Notes: generated from the sequence alone by a model not told the origin. 64,000 nt of DNA from Arcanobacterium canis (GCF_029625435.1 NZ_CP121208.1:434001-498000); one strand, 5' to 3'; positions 16,696 to 26,501 are shown, counted from the stretch's first letter. Made by a program: numbers and translations.

Positions 16696-17881
16696 TCGAC
16701 GCGAAAAGCGTCACGAGGCGATCAGCCCCCTCAGTGAGAGCCTTATCGGCGAGTGCGTAGGATAAGCGCAGGTGCCCAGGTGCGCCAAATGCCTCGCCCG
16801 GAACGAGGGCGACGTCGATCTCTTCGAGGATGAGCTGAGCAAGCTGTGCCGAGGTGTGGGCGATTTTGCCATTGATTTCCTTGCCTAGTGCATGTTCAAC
16901 GTTGGGGAAAGCGTAAAACGCGCCCGACGGCGTCGGCACTGAAAAGACGTCGATCTGACGGAGCTTGTCCAAAAGTGTGAGACGGCGGCGATTGAAGGCA
17001 ACCTTCATCTCTTCCACAAACTGTTGGTCAGCTTCCAGAGCTGCGAGGGCTGCACGCTGGGCAATGTTGTTGACATGCGAGGACAGATGCCCCTGAAGAA
17101 TTCGCGCGCCACGAATGACATCCGCGGGGCCGAACATCCATCCCACACGCCAGCCCGTCATTGCGTACGATTTTGCGACACCATTGACACTAATCAGCCG
17201 GTCTGCGATTTCCGGAAGAACGCCCAACAAATAGGACATTTCGCCTTCGTAGACGAGGTTTTCGTAAATTTCGTCCGAGATCACCCACAGGTCTTTCGAT
17301 ATTGCCCACTGACCAATCGCGCGCAGTTCGTCGGCCGTGTACACCGCGCCGGTCGGATTCGACGGCGAACACATGAGCAGGGTTGTGGTTGCTGGCGTGT
17401 AGGCGGCTTCAAGTTGTTCCACTGTCACTTTGTAGCCAGCTTCGGCTGGTGCGAATACCTCGATCGGGGTGCCACCGGCCAGACGGATCGCTTCAGGGTA
17501 GGTTGTCCAGTAAGGAGCTGGGAGGAGAACGTCGTCACCGGGGGAGACGGTCGCCATAAACGCTTGATAGACCGCTTGTTTTCCACCATTAGTGACAATG
17601 ACATTGTTGGGGTTTACTGAAGTCCCTGAGTCACGCCTTGCCTTGACGCAGATCGCTTCGCGCAGCTCAAGTAGGCCCGCAGCCGCCGTGTAGTGGTGAT
17701 TTTTGGGATCTTTGGCAGCTTCAACCGCAGCATCCACGATAAAGGGCGCGGTTGGGAAGTCTGGTTCGCCTGCACCAAAGCCGATGATGGGGCGGCCCGC
17801 AGCTGCAAGTTCCTTTGCCCGCAAATCGACAGCGAGCGTTGCGGAAGGCTGGAGTGAGGAGACGTGTGTAGATAGACGCAT
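16688..17881 (-). CDS. Pyridoxal-phosphate-dependent aminotransferase (class I, AspC-like)
   Basis: A 397-residue fold-type I aminotransferase. PLP-binding features are present in order: PIIGFGAGEPDFPTA near the N-terminus, VTNGGKQAVYQA, MCSPSNPTG, ISDEIYENLVYEGE and the Schiff-base lysine in VAKSYAMTGWRVGW. It closely resembles bacterial aspartate aminotransferases (subgroup Ib), which interconvert aspartate and oxaloacetate; prephenate activity is possible. The start MRLSTHVSSLQPSATL is the family's normal N-terminus. Minus-strand single gene, convergent with the phosphotransferase. Confidence 0.9.
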   Translation of the reverse strand: MRLSTHVSSLQPSATLAVDLRAKELAAAGRPIIGFGAGEPDFPTAPFIVDAAVEAAKDPKNHHYTAAAGLLELREAICVKARRDSGTSVNPNNVIVTNGGKQAVYQAFMATVSPGDDVLLPAPYWTTYPEAIRLAGGTPIEVFAPAEAGYKVTVEQLEAAYTPATTTLLMCSPSNPTGAVYTADELRAIGQWAISKDLWVISDEIYENLVYEGEMSYLLGVLPEIADRLISVNGVAKSYAMTGWRVGWMFGPADVIRGARILQGHLSSHVNNIAQRAALAALEADQQFVEEMKVAFNRRRLTLLDKLRQIDVFSVPTPSGAFYAFPNVEHALGKEINGKIAHTSAQLAQLILEEIDVALVPGEAFGAPGHLRLSYALADKALTEGADRLVTLFASIK

Positions 17882-18131
17882 GGTTCAATCGTGGCACTTT
17901 TGCCTGTCGTTGGCCAAGTTTGTTGCTACGCCGGCAACAGCTGACGACGTCGGTACATTGGGTAACGTCGGGCCGGAGATTCAGTGGAGGTGAGCCGGCC
18001 CGTCGTGGTGTGGATAACACTGACAAATTCTGTCTGATCTGGAAATTGTTGTCAGCGCCCGCTATGCTTGATCGAGCAAACATTGGCTTTGTGACGTATT
18101 TTTTGCGATAATACTCAAGGCTTGTGTCAAT

Positions 18132-18204
18132 AGGGTAGTGGCGCAATTGGTAGCGCACCGGTCTCCAAAACCGGCGGTTGTGGGTTCGAGTCCCTCCTGC
18201 CCTG
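18132..18204 (+). tRNA. tRNA-Trp (CCA)
   Basis: A 73-nt cloverleaf with anticodon arm CCGGT-CTCCAAA-ACCGG (CCA) and T-arm GTGGGTTCGAGTCCC. It lies 52 bp before secE, the classical tRNA-Trp-secE-nusG arrangement. A -10-like TATGCT at 18063-18068 may drive it; no other gene occupies 17882-18131. Confidence 0.95.
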
Positions 18205-18256
18205 CTAGAAAGCGGCCCATTTGGGCCGTTTCTTATATCAACCGAAAGGATCAACC

Positions 18257-18478
18257 GTGAACGAAGCTCGTAGCTCTGCTGTTAAGGAAGGCTTCTTCGC
18301 TCGCATCATCACCTTCTTCAAGGAAGTGATCGCTGAGTTCAAGAAGGTACAGCGCCCAACACGTGAAGAGCTGTGGAAGATGTTCGTCACGGTCGTGATA
18401 TTCGTGACCATCATCATGGTGTTCGTGACCGCGATCGATCTGGTCTTCAACCAGTCCATGTTCTGGATCTTCGGTTAA
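18257..18478 (+). CDS. secE: Preprotein translocase subunit SecE
   Basis: A 73-residue single-span membrane protein of the SecYEG channel. An amphipathic segment FKEVIAEFKKVQRPTREEL precedes the C-terminal transmembrane helix (MFVTVVIFVTIIMVFVTAID), the defining SecE layout. GTG 18257 follows GAAAGGATCAACC. It is immediately upstream of nusG. Confidence 0.95.
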   Translation: MNEARSSAVKEGFFARIITFFKEVIAEFKKVQRPTREELWKMFVTVVIFVTIIMVFVTAIDLVFNQSMFWIFG

Positions 18479-18504
18479 ATTCAGGCCAAAGTGAGGAAGC
18501 TTAT

Positions 18505-19278
18505 ATGAGTGAAGAGAATGTGAATCCGCTGTTCTCCGAAGCGCAAGCGACACCAGAAGTCGTGGCCGAGGAAACGACGCACGAGGTCGTCTCTACCCCT
18601 GAAACCGAGGTTGAGGTCGCACAAGAGCCTGAGGTTCCGGTCAAGGAAGATGTTCGCGAAGGCGTCGTCACCGAAGAAATGGTCCGTGATCAGATTAGAG
18701 GTCTGCCTGGACGCTGGTACGTGCTCCACACCTATGCAGGTTACGAGAAGCGCGTGAAGCAGTCGCTTGAAACCCGTATGCATTCGATGAATATGGAAGA
18801 TTATATCTTCCAGGTCGAAGTGCCGATGGAAGAGGTGTACGAAGTGAAGAAGGGCCAGCAGAAGCTGGTCTCGCGCGTTCGTATGCCTGGTTACGCCGTT
18901 GTTCGTATGGATCTCACTGATGATTCATGGCGAGTGGTTCAGTCCACTAATGGTGTGACCGGTTTTGTGGGTAACGGCCGTGATCCGGTCGCTCTGTCGC
19001 TCGAAGAAGCCGTGCAGTTGCTCACGCCTGTTGTTGAGCAGCAGGTTGCTGCAGAGGCTATAGCGGCTGGAAAGCCAGTACTTTCCGGCACTCCGGAGTA
19101 TGAGGTCGAATACGAGGTCGGCGAAGTCGTCACCTTGACCACCGAGCCTTGGGTCGGAATGCCCGCTACAATTTCTCAGGTTGATCCGGTGAACCGCAGG
19201 CTCACCGTTCTCATGACACTTGTCGGCCAGGAAACCCCGGTCGATTTGTCCTTCGGCCAGATCAAGAAGATGGACTAA
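18505..19278 (+). CDS. nusG: Transcription termination/antitermination factor NusG
   Basis: A 257-residue protein with an acidic, disordered N-terminal extension of about 70 residues (Glu/Val/Pro-rich, common in actinobacteria). The NGN domain follows (RWYVLHTYAGYEKRVKQSL; RMPGYAVVRMDLTDDSW; TNGVTGFVGN), then a C-terminal KOW domain ending TPVDLSFGQIKKMD. NusG binds RNA polymerase and links it to Rho or ribosomes. ATG 18505 follows AGTGAGGAAGC. Confidence 0.95.
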   Translation: MSEENVNPLFSEAQATPEVVAEETTHEVVSTPETEVEVAQEPEVPVKEDVREGVVTEEMVRDQIRGLPGRWYVLHTYAGYEKRVKQSLETRMHSMNMEDYIFQVEVPMEEVYEVKKGQQKLVSRVRMPGYAVVRMDLTDDSWRVVQSTNGVTGFVGNGRDPVALSLEEAVQLLTPVVEQQVAAEAIAAGKPVLSGTPEYEVEYEVGEVVTLTTEPWVGMPATISQVDPVNRRLTVLMTLVGQETPVDLSFGQIKKMD

Positions 19279-19302
19279 CCCGCTTCTCGATTCGAAGGAA
19301 AA

Positions 19303-19325
19303 CCGCCATTATTGCCATATGGCGG
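19303..19325 (+). promoter_or_regulatory. Hairpin in the rplK leader
   Basis: CCGCCAT (19303-19309) pairs with ATGGCGG (19319-19325) across a 9-nt loop, 22 nt before rplK. L1 represses rplK-rplA by binding a leader stem-loop in several bacteria; whether this hairpin is such a site is unproven. Confidence 0.35.
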
Positions 19326-19347
19326 AAACTAACAGTTAGGATCAAAC

Positions 19348-19782
19348 ATGCCACCGAAGAAGAAGGTTGCCGGACTGATCAAGCTTCAGATCGAAGCTGG
19401 AGCTGCTTCACCGGCGCCGCCGATTGGCCCGGCTCTGGGTCAGCACGGCGTGAACATCATGGAGTTCGTCAATGCGTACAACGCTGCGACGGAATCGATG
19501 CGCGGAAACATCATCCCGGTTGAGATCACCGTTTATGAGGACCGCTCGTTCGACTTCATCACCAAGACACCGCCGGCCTCAGGTCTCATCAAGAAGGCAG
19601 CTGGCATCAAGTCGGGTTCGGCTACTCCGCACACTGTGAAGGTCGCGCACCTCACCGCGGATCAGCTTCGTGAAATCGCGAAGACCAAGATGCCGGATCT
19701 CAACGCTAACGACATCGACAACGCTGCTCGCATCATTGCTGGCACCGCTCGTTCGATGGGCGTTACCACCGACGAAATCTGA
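19348..19782 (+). CDS. rplK: 50S ribosomal protein L11
   Basis: A 144-residue L11 starting [20 protein letters not shown], with the proline-rich [19 protein letters not shown] and C-terminal RNA-binding motif [20 protein letters not shown]. It forms the GTPase-associated centre with L10 and L12. First gene of rplK-rplA, 69 bp after nusG. Confidence 0.97.
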   Translation: MPPKKKVAGLIKLQIEAGAASPAPPIGPALGQHGVNIMEFVNAYNAATESMRGNIIPVEITVYEDRSFDFITKTPPASGLIKKAAGIKSGSATPHTVKVAHLTADQLREIAKTKMPDLNANDIDNAARIIAGTARSMGVTTDEI

Positions 19783-19860
19783 TAGCCAGCAACATCTGGC
19801 ACGTGGTAGGGCCCTGAGCTGGTCCGTTCCCCCACAGCTGCTAAGAAGGAGACAAGCAGA

Positions 19861-20562
19861 ATGGCAAAGCGCTCAAAGAATTACCGTAAGGCGGCCGAGC
19901 TGATTCAGTCCGGCGAGCTTTACTCGCCGAGCGAGGCGTTTGACCTCGCGAAGAAGACTTCGGTAACGAAGTTCGCCTCCACCGTTGAGGTGATGTTCCG
20001 TCTGAACGTTGATCCACGTAAGGCCGATCAGCTCGTTCGTGGCACCGTTTCCCTCCCGCACGGCACCGGCAAGACCGCCAAGGTCGTTGTCTTTGCTGTT
20101 GGCGAGAAGGCACAGGCTGCTCTCGAAGCTGGCGCCGACGTCGTTGGTGATGACGATCTGATTGCGAAGGTCGCCGATGGCTGGACCGACTTCGACGCCG
20201 CCGTTGCAACCCCCGATATGATGGGCAAGGTTGGTCGCCTGGGTCGTGTGCTCGGTCCGCGTAACCTCATGCCAAACCCGAAGACCGGCACCGTGACCAT
20301 GGATGTGGCGAAGGCGGTCAAGGACATCAAGGGTGGTCGTATCGAGTTCCGCGTTGACAAGCACGGTAACCTCGCGTTCATCGTGGGCAACACCGACTTC
20401 GAGCTTGATCAGCTGATCGAGAACTACAACGCTGCTGCTGATGAGATCTTGCGCCTGAAGCCTGCTTCGGCAAAGGGACGCTACATCACCAAGGCAACCG
20501 TGTCAACGACGATGGGTCCGGGTATCCCGTTGGATGCCACCAAGACTCGCACCGAAGCCTGA
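19861..20562 (+). CDS. rplA: 50S ribosomal protein L1
   Basis: A 233-residue L1 ([52 protein letters not shown]) that builds the mobile L1 stalk at the E site and usually autoregulates rplK-rplA. AAGAAGGAGACAAGC precedes the ATG. A terminator-like hairpin follows. Confidence 0.97.
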   Translation: MAKRSKNYRKAAELIQSGELYSPSEAFDLAKKTSVTKFASTVEVMFRLNVDPRKADQLVRGTVSLPHGTGKTAKVVVFAVGEKAQAALEAGADVVGDDDLIAKVADGWTDFDAAVATPDMMGKVGRLGRVLGPRNLMPNPKTGTVTMDVAKAVKDIKGGRIEFRVDKHGNLAFIVGNTDFELDQLIENYNAAADEILRLKPASAKGRYITKATVSTTMGPGIPLDATKTRTEA

Positions 20563-20578
20563 TTTTCGAAGATGGGTT

Positions 20579-20621
20579 AAAGCAATGGGCCTCGCACCGA
20601 TGGTGTGAGACCCATTGCTTT
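20579..20621 (+). terminator. Terminator after rplA
   Basis: A 20-bp imperfect hairpin: AAAGCAATGGG with CCCATTGCTTT and, after one mismatch, CTCGCACC with GGTGTGAG, loop GAT. It ends in TTT. Confidence 0.7.
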
Positions 20622-20654
20622 ACAATTGTGTGGAGAAAATTTGAGGGAGGCGCC

Positions 20655-21281
20655 ATGAATCGACCGTTCGTAATCGGAATTGCAGGCGGAACAGGAAGCG
20701 GTAAAACGACGCTGACAAATGCGATAGCACATCGCTATCAAGGCAAAACGGCCGTGGTATACCACGATAATTATTACAAGGCCCATGATGATCTTGATTA
20801 TGAGCACCGTGCTGCGCTGAATTATGACTCCCCAGACGCATTTGATAATGACCTCATGATTGCAGATCTGCGTGCGCTAGTATCCGGCAGCGCTATCGAG
20901 TCTCCAGTCTATGATTACGCCGCTCATAATCGCTCTGCTGATACGATGCATGTTGAGCCTGCACCCGTGATTTTGGTGGAAGGTATCCTCATCTTCCACG
21001 ATCTGCGCATGTGCGATTTGTTCGATGTGAAAATCTTCGTGGACACTGACGCAGACGTCAGAATCATGCGCCGAATCAAGCGCGATGTACTTGAGCGTGG
21101 GCGTTCCATTGAATCAGTGGAAGCTCAGTATTTGACAACGGTGAAACCGATGCATGAACTCTATGTTGAACCGTCGAAGCGTCGCGCTGACCTCATTATT
21201 CCCGAGGGAGGCCAGAACCTCGTAGCGCTCGATATGCTTTTTCACCGCATCGCTCATGAGCTGGGAGTGGAACCGCGCTGA
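20655..21281 (+). CDS. udk: Uridine kinase
   Basis: A 208-residue P-loop kinase with Walker A GIAGGTGSGKTTL, the uridine-kinase segment YHDNYYKAHDDLDYEHRAALNYDSPDAFDN, VILVEGILIFHD and the lid RRIKRDVLERGRS. It phosphorylates uridine or cytidine with ATP or GTP in pyrimidine salvage. ATG 20655 follows GGGAGGCGCC. It is inserted between rplA and rplJ, which are adjacent or close in many bacteria, and is flanked by a terminator and the rplJ promoter, so it is probably its own unit. Confidence 0.92.
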   Translation: MNRPFVIGIAGGTGSGKTTLTNAIAHRYQGKTAVVYHDNYYKAHDDLDYEHRAALNYDSPDAFDNDLMIADLRALVSGSAIESPVYDYAAHNRSADTMHVEPAPVILVEGILIFHDLRMCDLFDVKIFVDTDADVRIMRRIKRDVLERGRSIESVEAQYLTTVKPMHELYVEPSKRRADLIIPEGGQNLVALDMLFHRIAHELGVEPR

Positions 21282-21404
21282 CTAAGGCAAGCTCTGTGCC
21301 GTCATGTCAGCCCCTAACCATATCGATCACTCGTCTTTAATATGAAATCTGTCGATTCGTCGCACTCCGTCGTCGTGGCGTGTGCCACGAAACGAAACTC
21401 GCGC

Positions 21405-21433
21405 TAGACATGCTCGACGGTGATCGGTACGCT
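21405..21433 (+). promoter_or_regulatory. rplJ promoter
   Basis: TAGACA (21405-21410), exact 17-bp spacer, TACGCT (21428-21433). It matches TTGACA in 5 of 6 bases and the TAnnnT -10 pattern. The predicted start near 21440 leaves a leader of about 158 nt. Confidence 0.5.
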
Positions 21434-21439
21434 AAAGAA

Positions 21440-21597
21440 CGCCCAAGACCGCAGGTCCCACTTCGGGATAAATACGAAACGTAGCCAGCGCAGGTGAGAA
21501 TTCAATACTTCCTTTATTTGCTGGGAAGAGTTTGGCCTCGCACCTGTTTGTGCGAGGTTTTTTATTTGCTCTGCGGCGTACAACGGAAGGAGGTCCC
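21440..21597 (+). promoter_or_regulatory. Ribosomal protein L10 leader
   Basis: The untranslated leader of rplJ carries sequences typical of L10-leader RNAs: AAGACCGCAGGT and GCGCAGGTGAGAATTC, which mimic the 23S rRNA site for L10-(L12)n, and it ends in an intrinsic terminator (21536-21563) just before the ribosome-binding site. Excess L10 complex is expected to favour termination. Assignment rests on position and motif appearance; no covariance model was run. Upstream, 21282-21404 shows only a small hairpin (21373-21390). Confidence 0.7.
21536..21563 (+). terminator. Attenuator in the rplJ leader
   Basis: An 8-bp stem CCTCGCAC/GTGCGAGG with CTGTTT loop and six T residues, ending 34 bp before the rplJ ATG. 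Confidence 0.88.
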
Positions 21598-22119
21598 ATG
21601 GCACGGACCGATAAGTCTGCAGCGATTGCAGAGCTCAAGGATCTGTTCCAGAACTCTGCAGCCGTTCTCGTCACCGAGTACCGCGGACTGACTGTGGAGC
21701 AGATGAAGAAGCTTCGTCGCGCTCTTGGTCAGGAAGCACATTACACGGTTGCGAAGAACACCCTCGCTCGCATCGCGGCTAAGGAAGCTGGCGTCGAAGG
21801 ACTCGACGACTACCTCAAGGGCCCCGTTGCACTTGCATTCGTTTCCGGTGACATCGCTTCCGCAGCTAAGGCTATTAAGAACTTCTCTAAGGAGCACGAT
21901 GCCCTGATCACCAAGGGTGGCGTTCTCGAAGGCAATGTTCTCGATGCCGAAGGTGTCAAGAAGCTCGCCGATCTCGAATCTCGCGAGGTTCTGCTTGGAA
22001 AGACCGCTGGCGTCCTCAAGGCGTCGCTCTACCAGGCTGCTTACATGTTCACCGCGCCGCTGGTCAAGACAGTGCGCACCGTGGACGCCCTGCGCGCGAA
22101 GCAGGAAGAAGCTGCCTGA
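21598..22119 (+). CDS. rplJ: 50S ribosomal protein L10
   Basis: A 173-residue L10 (MARTDKSAAIAELKDLF; VTEYRGLTVEQMKKLRR; KNTLARIAAKEAG) that anchors L7/L12 dimers to the stalk. ATG 21598 has a strong GGAAGGAGG site and is the conserved N-terminus. It is controlled by the leader attenuator upstream and cotranscribed with rplL. Confidence 0.97.
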   Translation: MARTDKSAAIAELKDLFQNSAAVLVTEYRGLTVEQMKKLRRALGQEAHYTVAKNTLARIAAKEAGVEGLDDYLKGPVALAFVSGDIASAAKAIKNFSKEHDALITKGGVLEGNVLDAEGVKKLADLESREVLLGKTAGVLKASLYQAAYMFTAPLVKTVRTVDALRAKQEEAA

Positions 22120-22180
22120 TCGGCAGCGTAAAACCAATAGTTATCTGCCTCGCAAGTAGGCAAAAGGAAGGAAGGCCATC

Positions 22181-22567
22181 ATGGCTAAGCTCACTGCTGA
22201 AGAGCTCATCGAAGCTTTCAAGGAGCTCACACTTGTTGAGCTCTCGGACTTCGTGAAGAAGTTCGAAGAAGAATTTGACGTTGAGGCTGCTGCTCCGGTT
22301 GCTGCCGTTGCTGCTGCTCCGGCTGCTGGCGGCGAAGCCGCTGCTGCCGAAGAGAAGGATGAGTTTGACGTTGTCATCGCATCCGCAGGCGACAAGAAGA
22401 TCCAGGTCATCAAGGAGGTGCGCGCTCTTACCTCCCTCGGTCTGAAGGAAGCAAAGGAGCTCGTTGACTCCGCTCCTAAGGCTGTTCTCGAAGGTGTTAA
22501 CAAGGAGACCGCCGAGAAGGCTAAGGAAGCTCTCGAGGGTGCCGGAGCCACCATCGAGCTCAAGTGA
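22181..22567 (+). CDS. rplL: 50S ribosomal protein L7/L12
   Basis: A 128-residue L12: N-terminal dimerisation helices, an Ala/Glu-rich hinge (about residues 38-56) and a C-terminal factor-binding domain ([35 protein letters not shown]). It recruits translational GTPases. GGAAGGAAGG precedes the ATG, and a terminator follows, separating it from rpoB. Confidence 0.97.
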   Translation: MAKLTAEELIEAFKELTLVELSDFVKKFEEEFDVEAAAPVAAVAAAPAAGGEAAAAEEKDEFDVVIASAGDKKIQVIKEVRALTSLGLKEAKELVDSAPKAVLEGVNKETAEKAKEALEGAGATIELK

Positions 22568-22595
22568 TTGACGCGGCGTAGCCGCTATTCGCTTC

Positions 22596-22634
22596 AGGAA
22601 CGCTCCAGCATGAGCTGGGGCGTTCCTTTGTTTT
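22596..22634 (+). terminator. Terminator after rplL
   Basis: A 14-bp stem (AGGAACGCTCCAGC with GCTGGGGCGTTCCT, one G-T pair), ATGA loop and a TTGTTTT tail. Confidence 0.88.
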
Positions 22635-22854
22635 CCACGTTTGCCCGAATGGGGCAGCAGGGTGTACGCCGTGACCACCGACGTCGGGCGGCGGGTCGGG
22701 TTGCGAAGACAGGCAGTTCGTGGGAAAGTCATACCCGAGGTTTTCCTCAGTTACATTCTGTGCAATCGATGAAACCGTCGCCAGCACCGGTGGCGGATCT
22801 TCGAGGATTGTTCAGACATTATGGTGTCGTGACCCTCTCCACATGGGTGAGGGC
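22635..22854. other. rplL-rpoB spacer, no gene
   Basis: No supported gene. A 130-codon plus-strand frame crosses this stretch but begins inside the rplL terminator and has no family resemblance. A short inverted repeat (CCCTC/GAGGG, 22833-22853) lies just before the candidate rpoB promoter. Confidence 0.5.
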
Positions 22855-22883
22855 TGGACTTGTGTATCCTCAACGTGTAAATT
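22855..22883 (+). promoter_or_regulatory. Candidate rpoB promoter
   Basis: TGGACT (22855-22860), 17-bp spacer and TAAATT (22878-22883, TAnnnT). It would give an untranslated leader of about 100 nt before the rpoB TTG. Confidence 0.4.
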
Positions 22884-22989
22884 TGAAACTTGCCGTGGCA
22901 TCTTTGTGCCCAAAATTGAACGTTACACGTCTGATTGGCCGTAAAGCCCGCGGTTTTTAGCCTTACCGGATCAAGGGAAGGAAGCCCCT

Positions 22990-25900
22990 TTGGCTGCTTC
23001 GAGCACCTCTAAGCCTACTGTTGTTGACGGCCGCCTCGCTGCTGACCGCGTCTCGTTTGCAAAGATTCACGAGCCTCTCGCCGTGCCGGATTTGCTGGGT
23101 CTGCAGACCTCCAGCTACCGCTGGCTGATCGGCGCCCCCGAATGGCGTGAGAACGCCCAACCGGGGGAGAAGTCGGGTCTTGAAGAGATTTTTGAAGAAG
23201 TCTCCCCGATTGAGAACACTGCCCAAACCATGGGCCTCGTCCTTTCCAACCCGCATCTTGAGGAAGAAAAAGCCTCGATGGCGGAGTGCAAGGAAAAGGA
23301 TCTGACATACTCGGCGGCTCTGTACGTGACTGCTGAATTCCAGAACTACGAGACTGGCGAGATCAAGTCCCAGACCACCTTTATTGGTGATTTCCCGTTG
23401 ATGACACCGCAAGGAACCTTCATCATCAACGGCACCGAGCGCGTTGTGGTTTCCCAGCTCGTTCGTTCGCCGGGCGTGTACTTCGAAACCGCTGCTGACA
23501 AAACCTCCGACAAGCTGATCTACTCAACCAAGATCATCCCGTCGCGTGGTGCATGGCTTGAGTTTGAAATCGACAAACGCGATTCCGTTGGCGTGCGTGT
23601 GGACCGCAAGCGTAAGCAGTCGGTCACGGTCTTCCTCAAGGCAATCGGTATGTCGGAGTCGGAGATCCGTGAGGAATTTGCTGATTACCCGGTTCTCATC
23701 GATACCCTTGAGAAGGACACCGTCCACACCCAAGAAGAGGCTCTGACGGACCTGTACCGCAAGCTTCGCCCGGGCGAGCCGCCGACGGCGGAAGCGGGCC
23801 GTTCCCTCCTGCGCAACTTCTACTTCAACCCCAAGCGTTACGATCTCGCTAAGGTTGGCCGCTACAAGGTCAACACCAAGCTCGGTCTGGACACAGCCGC
23901 AACTGAGCGCCAGCTCACAATTGCCGATATCACAGCTACGATCCGTTACCTCCTTGCGCTTCACGCGGGCGAGGCTGAGACCGTCACTGCCGAAGGTGCT
24001 ACCGCTGTCCCCGTTGAGAACGACGATATCGACCACTTCGGTAACCGCCGTATCCGCGCTGTGGGTGAATTGATCCAGAACCAGGTCCGTACCGGTTTGT
24101 CACGTCTGGACCGCATGGTTCGTGAGCGCATGACCACCCAGGAAGCGGAAGCGATCACCCCGTCGTCGCTGATCAACATTCGCCCGATAGTTGCCGCGAT
24201 CAAGGAGTTCTTCGGTACCTCGCAGCTGTCGCAGTTCATGGATCAGAACAACCCGCTGGCTGGTCTGACTCACAAGCGTCGTCTGTCTGCTCTGGGCCCG
24301 GGCGGCTTGTCCCGTGACCGCGCCTCGATGGAAGTTCGAGACGTTCACCCGTCTCACTACGGCCGTATGTGCCCCATTGAGACACCAGAAGGCCCGAACA
24401 TTGGTCTGATTGGCTCGCTCGCATCTTACGGTCGTGTCAATTCCTTCGGCTTTATCGAGACCCCGTACCGCAAGGTAATCGATGGCAAGGTGACCAATGA
24501 GATTGAATACCTCAACGCTACCGATGAAGATCGCTACGCCATCGCTCAGGCATCAGCTCCGCTGAACGCTGACGGCTCCTTCCGTGATGAAGAAGTCCTC
24601 GTGCGTCTGCCTGGTGGCGAGCCAGCGCTGATCGAAGCTCATGAAGTGGGCTATATGGACGTGTCTGCACGTCAGATGGTGTCCGTCGGTACGGCATCGA
24701 TTCCGTTCCTTGAGCACGACGATGCTAACCGAGCTCTCATGGGTGCGAACATGCAGCGACAGGCTGTGCCGCTGCTTCGCCCGACTGCTCCGCTCGTGGG
24801 TACTGGCGTCGAGATCCGCACCGCCGTCGATTCCGGCGACGTCACCGTGGCACTCGCACCAGGCATTGTCACTGAAGTCTCTGCTGACGCTGTTCACGTG
24901 GAAGAAGATTCCGGGAAGCACCGCGTGTACCGACTGGCAAAGTTCGAGCGTTCCAACCCAGGTAACTGCACCAACCAGAAGGTGGCAGTAAACGAGGGTG
25001 ACCGCCTCGAAAAGGGCTCGCTCATTGCTGACGGTCCGGCGACCGACGGTGGCGAACTTGCTCTTGGTCAGAACCTCCTCGTGGCTTTCATGGCATGGAA
25101 TGGCTACAACTACGAGGACGCGATCATCCTGTCCCAACGTGTTCAGTCCGAAGATATCCTCACCTCGATTCATATCGAGGAGCATGAGGTTGATGCTCGT
25201 GACACCAAGCTTGGACCGGAAGAGATTACCCGCGATATCCCGAACGTTTCGGAAGATACCCTGGCGAATCTCGACGAGCGTGGCATTATCCGTATCGGCG
25301 CTGAAGTCAAGGCTGGAGACATCCTCGTCGGCAAGATCACGCCAAAGGGTGAGACTGAGCTGACTTCTGAAGAGCGACTGCTTCGCGCAATCTTTGGCGA
25401 GAAGGCGAAGGAAGTGCGCGACACCTCGATGCGCGTTCCCCATGGTGAGTGGGGTATCGTCATTGGCGTTCACGAGTTCTCCGCTGAGAACCACGACGAA
25501 CTTGCAGCTGACGTTCGCCAGTCCGTACGCGTGCTGATTGCTCAGCGACGCAAGATCGTCATTGGCGACAAGATGGCAGGACGTCACGGTAACAAGGGTG
25601 TTGTTTCGCGTATTCTTCCTCTCGAAGATATGCCGTTCCTTGAGGATGGAACGCCTGTTGACGTCGTTCTGAACCCGCTGGGCGTGCCGAGCCGTATGAA
25701 CCTCGGCCAGGTCTTCGAGCTCCATCTTGGTTGGATCGCTAAGCAGGGTTGGGATGCAACCGAAGCGCGCGCCAATGGTGAAGAGTGGGCAAACCGCATT
25801 CCAGAGGAAGCTGTGATCGGTCACCCGAACCGTCTCGTCTCCACTCCGGTATTCGACGGTGTCCGCCATGATGAGCTTTCGGGCCTCCTGGCCAACACCC

Positions 25901-26454
25901 TCCCGAACCGCGACGGTGATCGTATGGTCGATGGTTCTGGTAAGGCTCGTCTGTTTGACGGCCGTACCGGTGAGCCGTTCCCTGAGCGCGTCTCGGTAGG
26001 CTACATGTACATGCTCAAGCTCCACCACCTGGTGGACGACAAGATCCACGCTCGTTCCACGGGCCCGTACTCGATGGTGACCCAGCAGCCACTGGGTGGT
26101 AAGGCACAGTTCGGTGGACAGCGTTTCGGCGAGATGGAGGTGTGGGCGCTCGAAGCATACGGCGCTGCACACACCCTTCAGGAAATGCTGACCATCAAGT
26201 CCGACGATACGGTTGGCCGCGTCAAAGTGTACGAGGCAATCGTGAAGGGCGACAACGTGCCCGAGCCGGGTATCCCGGAGTCCTTCAAGGTTTTGGTACA
26301 GGAAATGCGTTCGCTGTGCCTCAACGTTGAAGCTCTCGATGCCGCAGGCAATCCGATCAATCTGCAGGATTCGGACGAGGATGCGTTCCGTGCCCCGCAG
26401 TCGGCTAGAATCTCTACAGGTCTCGAAGGCCTGACCACGGGTGCGGATTTCTGA
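22990..26454 (+). CDS. rpoB: RNA polymerase beta subunit
   Basis: A 1154-residue beta subunit. The start is TTG 22990, chosen because GGGAAGGAAG lies at the right distance and [15 protein letters not shown] resembles actinobacterial N-termini. The rifampicin cluster near residue 420 reads [20 protein letters not shown], with Asp, His and the following Ser of [10 protein letters not shown] intact, so no classical resistance change is visible. The C-terminal [21 protein letters not shown] region is complete. Forms a unit with rpoC, 90 bp downstream. Confidence 0.98.
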   Translation: MAASSTSKPTVVDGRLAADRVSFAKIHEPLAVPDLLGLQTSSYRWLIGAPEWRENAQPGEKSGLEEIFEEVSPIENTAQTMGLVLSNPHLEEEKASMAECKEKDLTYSAALYVTAEFQNYETGEIKSQTTFIGDFPLMTPQGTFIINGTERVVVSQLVRSPGVYFETAADKTSDKLIYSTKIIPSRGAWLEFEIDKRDSVGVRVDRKRKQSVTVFLKAIGMSESEIREEFADYPVLIDTLEKDTVHTQEEALTDLYRKLRPGEPPTAEAGRSLLRNFYFNPKRYDLAKVGRYKVNTKLGLDTAATERQLTIADITATIRYLLALHAGEAETVTAEGATAVPVENDDIDHFGNRRIRAVGELIQNQVRTGLSRLDRMVRERMTTQEAEAITPSSLINIRPIVAAIKEFFGTSQLSQFMDQNNPLAGLTHKRRLSALGPGGLSRDRASMEVRDVHPSHYGRMCPIETPEGPNIGLIGSLASYGRVNSFGFIETPYRKVIDGKVTNEIEYLNATDEDRYAIAQASAPLNADGSFRDEEVLVRLPGGEPALIEAHEVGYMDVSARQMVSVGTASIPFLEHDDANRALMGANMQRQAVPLLRPTAPLVGTGVEIRTAVDSGDVTVALAPGIVTEVSADAVHVEEDSGKHRVYRLAKFERSNPGNCTNQKVAVNEGDRLEKGSLIADGPATDGGELALGQNLLVAFMAWNGYNYEDAIILSQRVQSEDILTSIHIEEHEVDARDTKLGPEEITRDIPNVSEDTLANLDERGIIRIGAEVKAGDILVGKITPKGETELTSEERLLRAIFGEKAKEVRDTSMRVPHGEWGIVIGVHEFSAENHDELAADVRQSVRVLIAQRRKIVIGDKMAGRHGNKGVVSRILPLEDMPFLEDGTPVDVVLNPLGVPSRMNLGQVFELHLGWIAKQGWDATEARANGEEWANRIPEEAVIGHPNRLVSTPVFDGVRHDELSGLLANTLPNRDGDRMVDGSGKARLFDGRTGEPFPERVSVGYMYMLKLHHLVDDKIHARSTGPYSMVTQQPLGGKAQFGGQRFGEMEVWALEAYGAAHTLQEMLTIKSDDTVGRVKVYEAIVKGDNVPEPGIPESFKVLVQEMRSLCLNVEALDAAGNPINLQDSDEDAFRAPQSARISTGLEGLTTGADF

Positions 26455-26469
26455 TCCCACTGAAAACTT

Positions 26470-26501
26470 GTTGCGGGCGGGCCGCGCCGCTCGCCCGCAA
26501 C
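26470..26501 (+). other. GC-rich hairpin between rpoB and rpoC
   Basis: GTTGCGGGCG (26470-26479) pairs perfectly with CGCCCGCAAC (26492-26501), loop GGCCGCGCCGCT. No T-tract follows, so it is unlikely to be a terminator; it may be an RNA stability or processing element. Confidence 0.6.

Noticed and set aside
22568-22960. 130-codon plus-strand frame between rplL and rpoB
   Set aside because: Starts inside the rplL terminator, crosses the likely rpoB promoter, and its sequence is unlike any family.
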